Source: Unio delphinus (lineage: Eukaryota > Mollusca > Bivalvia > Unionida > Unionidae). From it: a DNA stretch of 64,000 bases. Under the pieces are notes generated by a model. That model was not told the DNA's origin, did not search any database, and worked only from the letters and a program-made list of their open reading frames with translations. Position 1 is the stretch's first letter. Each line of letters opens with the position of its first letter. Below are positions 22,401-34,400 of the stretch, piece after piece. Location: positions 11,297,501 to 11,361,500 of the forward strand of contig JAQISU010000210.1 in the NCBI GenBank assembly GCA_029339505.1. The letters run 5' to 3'. A program made the translations under genes and the position numbers.

Positions 22401-25400
22401 GGAATATAACACCGTCTCTTCCTTCTGTTAGGTCAGTTGCATACCAGATCATGTCTGATGTAATGCCCTGCATGTAGTAAATGGTAACTGATGTTTCAGT
22501 TGACAAAGTCTTCAACTTTTTGGGGGTGATATTTAAACTTAATTGGCCATGGTTATGCTGATACGCTATTGAACTCATTGCATACATGCTTTCTCATTGT
22601 GTTGCTTATTCCTGTTTAGCTGTCTGAATATCTTTACTCTTCACATTTCATTTTCTGAATTTCACTTCAAGAGACACTTATTCTTAAATTAATTTGATGT
22701 CATTATTATTGCTACAAATTGTTATTGCTACAAATTATAATTGCTACAAATTATTATTGCTACAAATTGTTATTGCTAATTATTATTGCTAAAAAATTAT
22801 TGTTATTGCTACAAATTATTATTGCTACAAATTATTATTGCTACAAATTGTTATAAATTTACTGTATTCTTTAGCCCGTAGTAATTAATACATAATGATT
22901 ATGATAACAATACTCTGGTCTGTTATCAGGCCATGTCTGACAATAATACAGGTGTCCTATAAAAAAAGTGTGGTCTGTCATAGCGATGTAATAATAGTGC
23001 ATGTCATTCGCTCATAAACTAATTTTGATAGGTCACTCCAGCTAAAGAATCACCTGCATGCGTTAGGCAGTTTTATCTTAGACTGTGGATGATAATAAAC
23101 TTAGCATATATTTATATTTCAGTTTTATCTTTGACTGTGGATGAATAATAAACTTAGCATATATTTATATTTCAGTTTTATCTTTGACTGACTGTGGATG
23201 ATAATAAACTTAGCATATATTTATATTTCAGTTTGAGAAGGGAATCCCATTATGCTCCAGGATTTGTAGAGCCATTCCATCCAACAAACCAACACCAGTA
23301 TGTCTAACCTTTATTTATTTATCAAGTTTCTCCTCTATTCAGAAAATGTGACGTTTTTAAACGTCGTGTAGAATTTTACCCTCAGTGCTCAAAGAAATTT
23401 TGTTCAGACATGGGATGCAATGCAAGTAACTCCAGAAAAGGTCAGTGACATAAAATCTACATGCTTCACAAGGCCATTGCATTACAGTTTTTTTGATTAT
23501 CCTAGTCCCTCATGATATATAATGTACTTGTGATTTTGTTTCCAAGTCTGCATTCTCATTCACACTGTGCTTTAGAGAGGCTAAAAACAATAATAATAAA
23601 TAAATAAATTAAATTAAATAATTAAATTAATTTAAATCCAACAAGTTAATAATTTCTCTGCATGCTCACGGATGGAATCCTGAAAAATTGTGGCATACAT
23701 CCTTGATCTTGGAATTTCTCACTGTATATCTTTCAGTCCGTGCACGTTTAGTGTATTTCATCATGATCTTATGGGGCACTATTCATAGCCCTTGGAATGG
23801 TTTCATTTTTTTTTAATGTTGCAAAAATCTTCTTGTTTCTTCATGAAAGTGTATGACAAATTAATTTGGAGAGATATTGCTCGTTTCTGTCCAAATAATA
23901 AAAACTGTAGTGCCAATTTTCATAATTATGCATGTGATTAGATTTGTAACAGTTTTAGACATATTGCTTCATTGTCTGCAGCTTATAGTGATGTCTAGCA
24001 CTGGGGCATCATGCCGCAGACATGTAGCATGATGTCCCACCAAGTTGTATTATCCTGACACCAGGCCGACCATTTTTATAACTCACTGGTATGATTTGAC
24101 CAGGGTTCTGACCCATGACGTCTTGCATCCAAGGAATTTTTTGTGTGATTGAGTGAGTCACGATTACAGAAAACAGTTCATATCAGTAGAATCAGTGAGT
24201 ACCAACTCTTTATAATTAAATGGATTAAAGTAAAATGTAGTTATCTCAGTTCCTGTAGGGTGAAGGCTGTTGTATACGTTGCTAATCATAGTTTCATTTT
24301 CAAAATATATTATATCGGTTGGTCCAAATATGTGTGGTCTATTGATCTATCAAAACAAAACTGAAAAATAGACATAAAAGTAAAATTTCATCATTGAAGT
24401 GGTCAATATCTTTAGTACTGAGTCATTTGTGAGGTTCATGGGGGCATTGCTGGTTCTCCACCCCTTCGCTCCACCCAATATTTAGATGGAAGGTGCATCA
24501 ACTACAATAATTACTGCTGAAGTAGAGGAGACAGGTACCACAGTCTTGCCAACCCCACCACTCTAGAATGTTACTGGCACGATTAGTGCATTGTCTGGTG
24601 CAGATGGTCATAACACAGTTTCTCAATTCAGGGCAAAGGTTGCTTTTAAGTTTGTAATATTTTTCATTTATAAATATCATTTAAAACATGGATTGAATGC
24701 CATTTTCTGGACAGCTGTCTGGGCATTAGTCTACATGCTGATCTATGCATGATTATTGGGCCAAAGATTGTACTGGAGCCATGCAGATCTATCCATTTCT
24801 GCACTCCTTTGACATTGCAGATACCTGATCTGTGCTGGGATCTTGATAAAAATCAGTTCCTATAACTATTTCTGTGGCATGCACAATTTACACTTAGTCA
24901 CACTGGTACTGTCCAAACTTCTGGTCAGCCATCTGTCCATACTTGGACATCAAGTTTATCGTTTTTTTTACAGCCTGCCCATTGGTTATTTACCAGGAAT
25001 CATAATGTAAATTGTATTCCCTGACACAGTTCTATTAGGTCTGGGATGTATAGGCATATCTAGATATCATACATAGTATAAGTAGGACATTCAGCATTCC
25101 TTCTTCCTATTACCTATTCTGCTAATTTTAATTTGATGGGGTAAGCATATTTAAGAGAGAAAGCAAAAATGTACAAGTAAATTATTTCTTCAAAAATGCC
25201 TCGTCACATTATTCCAAACACACTTCCACCTCCCTACAATGTTAGAATACTCAAACCATCACTCACCTTAAAACTAGCAACACATGACGATATCAAAGGG
25301 AAGTTTGTTACCATTCAACTGTATAATTAAACTTGAATGATATTTTGTGCGTCTTTTTTTGTGGGTGGGTGGGGGCTAATTTAGGAAGTAGCAAGTATAT

Positions 25401-28400
25401 ATTTCTTGTGCTTTGGAGATCTGATATTTGTGGTGAAATAATTTTCTTTATAAAAATTGGCTTTCTTCGATCCCAATGAAAATTTTTGAATGTTACAAGA
25501 ATAAATACAGATGCTGTTTCCTAAATTTTCATTTGAATTTAGGCTGTGCTACTTATCAGGTAAAGTGAAAGGCAATTTTTATACAGTGCATCTAATGGTC
25601 GAATCTGGAGAATCGAGATATTTGACATAAAAATGCTGATAATCTTAACTGCTAATCCTAGACAAGTAATAATCATTCATTGATATTTTCAAAAGGTAAG
25701 TTAAGAAAATGCTAAAATGTCTATGTTTGGATGTTTCAGGTGACCTGTTTAACAGTGCATGAGAACCTAAATTGGATGGCAGTGGGGTTTGAAAATGGCA
25801 GTGTTGTTATCTTTAAGGGGGATGTGAAGTCAGATCGGTGAGTTTTCTCAATTCTAGAAAACTGTACTCTGAATACAGAGACTTTACTCATTGCATGTGT
25901 AAAACTCATTCAGGTCCAGCTACTTGTCTGTCGTGTGGGAAGTAGCTATTGTCTCTCTTAGGGGTAGTATCACAAAGACTATTGTCCCATTCCATCCAAG
26001 TTGCTAGTCTCTGGGGGGGGGGTAGTACCACAAAGACTATTGTCCCATTCAATCCAAGGCTGCTAGTCTCTGAGTGGGGTGGGGTAGTACCACACAGACT
26101 ATTGTCTCATTTAATTCAAAGTTGCCTGTCTGTCTTGGGGATAGTACCACAAAGACTATTGTCCCATTCAATCCAAGTTGCTAGTCTTGGGGGGGGGGGG
26201 ATGGGGGGTAGTACACAAAGACTATTGTCTCATTCAATCCAAAGTTGCCTGTCTGTCATGGGTTATAGTACCACAAAGACTATTTTCTCATTCAATCCAA
26301 GTTGCTAGTCTCGGGGAGGGGGGTAGTTCATAAAGATTATTGTCCCATTCAATCCAAAGTTGCTAGTTCATCTCAATTGTAGAGGCTCTCCATCTAACAA
26401 AAATTGGGCCACAATGAGCAACGTCCCTAATCAATCTAAATTGTATTTCGAAAACATAAAATTAGGAATGTTCAATCCAGTTTGGTCTAGTTCCTCACTA
26501 TATATCTTGATTTTGTTGTAAACAACTTTTTTAATTTTTTTATTTGTGCGAGTTTCACATAAATTGAAATCGAAGCTGTACTAGAGTATGTGACTCTAAG
26601 ATGTAAACATGGTCATGTGACCCTCGATTTTACAATTCTTGGATTTCTGTAAACTGTGTCTTACATTAGTGTATAACCTTTCTAAATAGAAAAGTTAAGT
26701 CAGTTTGGGCTTAAAACACTTGATGTCAAGGAGTTCATTTTGTTGTGACCAGTTGAATTAATTTTTCTTCAGATTATTTTGGATTCTAAAAGATTAATTT
26801 GTTTCTCTGGAAAAATTGAGTGCCAATACAGAATTCAAACACCAGAGTGGTTCTGAAAGGAACTGTAGACAACAGTACTATACAGGTTACAGCATTTATA
26901 ATTGATTTCCATTTTGTATTGTCATATACTTTAATTCATTAGAATATTAACTTACTTGGACTTCTAAAATTTAATTTATGGATTATTTATGGCTTATTTT
27001 GTAATTTGATTCTTAAAACCTTAAGCTCTTGTTTTCATCTTTACCTTGTTTTTCCAGGGAAATAAATTATTTATTAAATTTTAAAAAGCTTGTTGTTTTC
27101 ATTATTTCTTTGTCACTGTTTATTAGCCCTAAGCATGTAAAAGTAGTTTCTGCTATAGTTTATATATTATATCGTTTTAGCATATATCAATTAAATATAT
27201 CAATTAAATATTTCAATTAAATATATCAATTAAACATTCTACAGGCCACTTTAAAGCATGGAAGGTGACATGATTCCTGTTATGTTTTTGTTATGTGTAC
27301 ATGGTTTTTGTTACTCAGTGTCTATTACATGGGGTTACTAATGTGTTTTGTTTTAGCGACACGGTAATTTCAGCATGGTACTAGTTTCTAATTAGGTGTG
27401 TTTCTTGTGTCAGCATGGTAGCCTACCATGACAATGGTTCTGTTTATAATATGTTCACATTGTCCATTCTTTATTAACTTAAATCTGTGCTTAATCTTAA
27501 TATAGGTCTTGTTTTGGTTGCTGGAACGCCCCCTCCCCCCCCAACCAAGCTAAAGTTCGTCACATGTAACCAACATATACCACTATGTCATGGGACAGAG
27601 AGGATAAAGCATGGGAACATCCATTCCTTAATTAGATGCATCAGTTGGTACAGCAGTCAAAGCTACACTCACTTTAGTCTCTGCAAAACATTAGGGAAAT
27701 ATTCACCATTTTCAGGCAAACCCAGATGGGGTAAGTCTCAACGTAGATATCAGCATGGCCTTTATGATTAATCAGCTGGACCCAAATAATGATAATAATA
27801 CTGTCGCACAGACACCAACTGTCCAGCCAAAGCAGCAGTCACATCGACATTACCAGCAATCCAGCCCTTCTAGCATGGAGACCTCTAGGCTGGAATGGGC
27901 CATTTGCACAATGTTTACGGAGATCTTAGTGACAGAACCATCCATCTAGTTGGGCACTTGGTAGCATATCATTATTTTATATGGTTGTTTTGATGAAGAG
28001 ACCTGTAACTTTATGTAGCAGAGTTTTGGATAAACCTCTGACTTTATGTTGAAGAATCATACAGAGACCCTGACTTTTTGTGGAGTAGTCATACAGAGAC
28101 CTGTGACTTTTTGTGGAGTAGTCGTACAGAGACCTGTGACTTTAGGTGGAGGAGTCATGCAGAGACCATGACTTTATGTGTTGAGGAGTCGTGCAGAGAT
28201 TGGTGACAGTATGTGAATGAGTCATGCAGAGACCCCTGACTTTATATTGAGGAATGATACAGAGACCCTGATTTTGTGGAGTAGTCATGCAGAGAATTGT
28301 GACTTAATGTGTAGTCATGCAGAGACTCATGACTAGGAGGAGGAGTAATGCAGAGACGTGTTTCTCCTTTGAATACGTTCCCCAATCACATTACTTTAGG

Positions 28401-31400
28401 GATATTAGCCTGCTACCTCGCGAATCCAGCCCTACCAAAAGACGAAAATTCGTCTTTCCTGTCTATGTCATATAGACAAAGGGCAATAACTCTTGCCCAT
28501 TACCTCCCCTTGCCGCCCGTTAGGTGTCGCTTCTTTAGTTTTTTAGCTTCGCTTACGCGAAAACACGTACAATTAGACCTCCAATGAATCCAAGCCATCT
28601 TAGTGTAAATTCTGACCATCCGAAGTTAAATTTGGAATTACTGTGTTGGATAATCATTCCTCTACAGGTCGTATACATTATTTTACAATATTTTCCAATT
28701 TGAGTGACTTTGTCACCTTTTCTAGACTTCGGACCAGGTTGCAACGTGGTCAAAGCATGTAATACATGTAGCACTCAATAATTTCGCTTATTCCGTATGT
28801 AACGTTTACGATATTAGCGACTAATAACGTGCTGCATTGATAATGTGTGCTGTATTTATCTTCTTTGACGTTTCAGTAGACTTCAAAAAAGTCTTTGAAC
28901 GACCAATTGCGACTATTTAATGGCGGACTTCGTGTTGTAGTCACGAATTCACGCGACACTTAATCATTTCGCTTCCTCTGTTAGTTACGGTTATGGAATA
29001 GCGACTTAATAGCGTACTGAATTGTTAATTTGTGCTTTGTTTATCTTCTTTCCGTTTCAGTAGACTTCGTCTCTGAACGACCAGTTGCGACTATTTAATG
29101 GCGGAATTTCGTGTTGTAGTCACGAATTCACACGACACTTAATCATTTCGCTTCCTCCGTTAGTTACGGTTATGGAATAGTGACTTAATAGCGTACTGAT
29201 TGTTAATTTGTGCTTTGTTTATCTTCTTTCCGTTTCAGTAGACTTCGTCTCTGAACGACCAGTTGCGACTATTTAATGGCGGAATTTCGTGTTGTAGTCA
29301 CGAATTCACGCGACACTTAATCATTTCGCTTCCTTCGTTAGTTACGGTTATGGAATAGCGACTTAATAGCGTACTGAATTGTTAATTTGTGCTTTGTTTA
29401 TCATCTTTTCGTTTCAGTAGACTTCGTCTTGAACGACCTATTGCAACATGCTCACGGTGATAACTAGTGTGGTCATTAAGAGTTAACATGGCACGGAATA
29501 ATTTGACTACTCCGTTAATAACGGTTATAGTATTGTCGAATTAATAATATGCTGAATTTTTTTTAATCTGTGCTTTGTTCTCTTCTTTTGTCGTTTCAGT
29601 AGCAAAGTCGACAACGAAGGCATGAATGGCAAAATGGGTGTTGGCAATGTGGAAATGGAGGAAATTATGTTGACATGGTTTAGGCTGCCCAGTGGATGTA
29701 AATTTCACCGCAGGTCCGTGCATGGCTTTCGGGCCTGTAAGTCCGGACGCATGGAGTCTAGGCTGGATCAATTGGATCCATTTTATTATGCACTTTCGCC
29801 GGCCGTCCAGCCGTCCGTCCAGCCGACACCGTCAGTTCAGCCGGCACTTCAGCAGGCACCAACCGGCACTAGCCATACATCCGGCACCGTCCGTTCAGCC
29901 CAAATGGCACCGGACGGCCAGCCGACCTTCCAGCTGGCATCAACAGGCACCGGCCATTCAGCCCAAATGGCACCGGCCGGCCAGCCGACCTTCCAGCCTG
30001 CATCAACAGGCACCGGCTGTCCACCCGGCAACGACCGTTCAGCCCAAATGGCACCGGTCGTCCAGCCGACCTTCCAGCCGGCATCAACCGGCACCGGCTG
30101 TCCATCCGACAACGACCGTTCAGCCCAAATGGCACCGGTCATCCAGCCGACCTTCCAGCCTGCATCAACAGGCACCGGCCGTCCACCCGGCAACGACCGT
30201 TCAGACCAAATGGTACCGGTCGTCCAGTCGACCTTCCAGCCGGCATCAACCGGCACCGGCCGTCCATCCGGCAACGACCGTTCAGCCCAAATGGCACCGG
30301 TCGTCCAGCCGACCTTCCAGCCGGCATCAACCTATGCAGGCCGTCCATCCGGCAACGACCGTTCAGCCCAAATGGCACCGGTCGTCCAGCCGACCTTCCA
30401 GCCGGCATCAACCTGCACCGGCCGTCCATCCGGCAACGACCGTTCAGCCCAAATGGTACCGGTCGTGCAACCGACCTTCCAGCCGGCATCAACCTGCACC
30501 GGCCGTCCATCCGGCAACGACCGTTCAGCCCAAATGGCACCGGTCTTCCAGCCGACATCAACCTGCACCGGCTGTACATTTGATTTACGGAGATTATAGT
30601 GATGTACCCGTCAGTCAATCTGTACTACTGGTTACATATCACTACCATGAGAGAGATGTTATAGATGTATCTCCGTCCAATCAGACCATTCGAGAGGCAG
30701 GTGCCGGTCATAGCCGGACCTTCGCCGACATTCCGGCCGACCATATACCAGACAAATCAGTCGGTATTGCCGGTGTACACCTCCCGTCACGTCAAATACG
30801 TGTCGGTGTGATTTTAAAACAAGGGAGAATTAATGACATTATCAGAGATGACGGAATTGAGTTATCTATGCCACTTGGTATGCGCTACCCAGATATGGCA
30901 GCTTTACCAGAACAGGACTTTCAGGCCGACCATTCGTCAGTTCAATCAGCCGTTAGTGCCGGCCGTCCATATGTTCACGGCTTCTCCACAAGGGAGATTT
31001 AGTGAAAGTGTCAATTATGACAGAATTGCGTCATCTAGGTCACCTGGTATGCTGTACAGATATGCAAGCTATACCAGAACCAACATTCCCTCTGAGCGAA
31101 TGGTAGATGGGTGCACAGTGCTGGCCGCACTACATAAGCATTATGTAATTATTATTACCTTCTAGCCGGCACCAACCGGCACCGGGCGTCCATCCGGCAA
31201 TGACCGTTCAGCCATATGGCACCGGTCATCCAGCCGGCACTAACCGGCACCGGGCGTCGATCCGGCAATGACCGTTCAACCCAAATGGCACCGGTTGTCC
31301 AGCCAAGCTTCCAGCCGACACTTGCCGGCACTGACAGTCCATCCGGCTCCGGCCGTCCAGCCCGTCCAGCCCAACAGGCACCGGTCGTCCAACCGTATGG

Positions 31401-34400
31401 AGATTTTAGTCATATACCAGTCCGTCCGACTGTACCGCTGTACCAGCACGGGGACTTTTATCATACCGCAATCCGCACAAATCGGATTGACGAAGATTCT
31501 AGTGATGTTTCCGTCTGTCAATCCGTACTACCGGTTACATATCACTACCATGACTCTGATGTTGGCGATGAATCTCTCGATCCAACCCGACCATTCGAGC
31601 GGTCGGTGCCGGTCATAGCCGGCCCGTCGCAGGCGTTCAGGCCAAACATATACCAATCAATTCATTCGGCATTGCCGGCCGTCCATAGGCTATCAACTCA
31701 TTCACAAGGGAGAGTGAATGCCTTTTTTAGAGATGACGGAATCGAGTCATCTATGCCACCTGGTATGCATTACCCCGATATGGATGCTTTACCAGAGCAA
31801 GATTATGCACATAGTGAGTGCGATGAATCACAGGCAAATCAGCTGTATGCAGATCCAACTATGGAACGGACTGAGTTCAGCTTCAAAGCCGCAGTGGAGG
31901 AAATTTTTAGGGTGTTAAGGCCCCTTCAGAATGCCCTCCACCTCCTGCTGCAATTACCGACTATAGGGTTAGTGCGTCGGTCGATCTGGATGAAGGGGAA
32001 GAGATTCTATCCTTCCGCCTCCTTCCCCAGTCGACAAAATTAAGAAAATTAATGACCGTCTGTCGACACGTATAGGGGATCCAGGAAATGCTAAGGCGTT
32101 CTTTTCTGAAAGCCAAGTACCAGCGTCGTTTTCAGGTCGATGGTACAAAACTCACTCCGATGCGTTCAATACTGAGGTCCTGGCTCGGGATAAAATAGGG
32201 CAGCAGTCCATATGTCTGCGGCATTGTCTTATAAAGTGGACAAAACTGTGTTCAATGCCACGTCCAAGCTGGTTCGAATGTAGTCGCTATGTCTTCACTG
32301 TTAGACCTAGCCTCCCTAGCCATTTTCAGGATCGCTGAAAAATCCGGCAATGAACATGCTTGGGATTCGACGGCCCGGTTAGCTAGGGTTCTTAACAGGG
32401 CAGCTCACCATTCCATGGCCAATGCGCTGACTGCTTCTGCCAACCTAGACCTGATACGTCGTGACGCATGTCTGAAGGGCACATCGCTTAAACCCCATCA
32501 TAAGCTGGCTAGATATGACCGACGCACATTTCACGTCCCTATCCCACGAGTAGCGGACATTCTCCGTTGTGCTTGTCGGGACTAGGCTTATCAGTTCCAT
32601 GTCATACCTTTTGGCCTAAATTTAAGCACTTGGGCTAGTACCAAGGTTATGGGTTACGTCGTCACCCTGTTCCGCTCGACTTCATCTATTGCGTCGGCAG
32701 TATATTTGGATGACATCCTCCAGAAACATCTGTCAAGTTCTATTCTGCTCAAAGGCAGAAACGATCTTATATCACTTTACGTCATATAGGCTTTCTCGTG
32801 AACTGGATAAAGTTTGATCTCTGTCCAATCCGGATTTTGGTCCATCTGGGTGTGGAGTTTCTCCCGATCTGAATCTGGTAAGGCTTCCTCGAGTTTGCGA
32901 TTATCCAGATAATTGCACTCGTAGAGTCCGTTTCCGACAGGATGCGCATTTTAGCGAGAGAGTTGCAGATCCTCGGATTATTCAATGCGGCAGCAGACTT
33001 GATCCCGATCAGCCGTCCTTTTATGCGCCCTTTACAAAGGACGTTGCTAGCGTAATTGCGCTCTTTTCAAGTCCCTTCGATCCCAGAAAACAGTCATGCT
33101 CACGCCAGAGATACAATCATTCTTGAGTCAATGGCACAACCCCTGTAGGCTGTCCACAGGGATTACTCTGGAGATACCCCAAGGGGATAACGGTATGTCC
33201 CGCCACTAATACCTACGGTTGGGGTGCCCACCTGTTGCCGAACTTCGATACTGTCAGCGGCACGTGGGTGCCAGCCCTTTCCACATCAACCTTTCAGAAA
33301 TAACGGCTGTCATCAATGCCTTTCATTTCGGGCAGGATCAACTCTTATTACAAACTGCCCTCATTATGTCAGACAACATTGTGGTGGTGCCTTGCCTCAA
33401 AACAAGGGGACACCAATCACCAGACCTGTGCAATCTGAACTGGCAATTTCTACATTGGTTCGACAATCTCCACCTCAATGTACAATTCAGACACATTCTT
33501 GGCAGACTCAATGTCTTGGCTGACACTCTATCTAGTCATTCACACAGAATGGTCACTCCATCAATCGGACTTTCTTCCAATTGACACACTTTGGAGACGT
33601 CCGATGATTGATCTTTTGCAACAAGATGGAATCGCAAGTTCTCCACCTTTCATCTCACAGGTTCCAGACCCAGAAGCTTGGGTCGTGGATGCTCGATCAA
33701 TCACCTGGGAAGGGTTGTGGGCATTCTCCTACCCTCCCACGGTCTTGGTACTGGAATTAATCCAGAAGTTAAGGGGTCAGAATTGTCAGATGGTTCTGAT
33801 TACCCCTCTCAGATGGAACAACTCCTGGGTCTCCGATCTACTCAATCTAGGCGATAGATCTACCCAGGAAGATTACAGTCAGCACAAGTATTCACAAGCA
33901 ACCGCAGCCAGGGGTGTTCCACCCCTGTCCGGACCGTCTTTATGTTCAAGCTTGGCTCTTGTCCAGACAGCCTTGCAAGACAAACAATTTAAATCTTTGA
34001 TTGCGGAGAGAATCTCGAGAGCAAGAAGGCCCTCTACTCTGAAGGTTTACGAGGGCAAGTGGCATGTTTTCAGAGACTGGTACCATATCATTCACATTGT
34101 TCCTCTGAGTGTCACAATCCCTCAACTGGCCAACTTTTCTCTGGCTTTTTGAGGAGAAACATCTGGCTCCAGTTATTCTCAAATGTTACCGCTCCATGAT
34201 ATCAGACACATTCCGCCATTCTGGTACATGTGCTATCAGCCATGACAAAGATTTGTCAGATCTTTAGACATTTAAAAAAAAAAAAAAAAAAAAAAAAATT
34301 TAATCGACTTATATCCCTCACCCTGTTTTCAAATGGAATCTGTCCTGGGTTTTAACATGACTCAATTCAGACAGTATTGAGTCTTTAACCCACGATTAGT

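Noticed and set aside
29849..30618. Minus-strand frames across the DIRS gag-like repeats
   Set aside because: Antisense of the 81-bp coding repeat; open because of periodicity and high GC.
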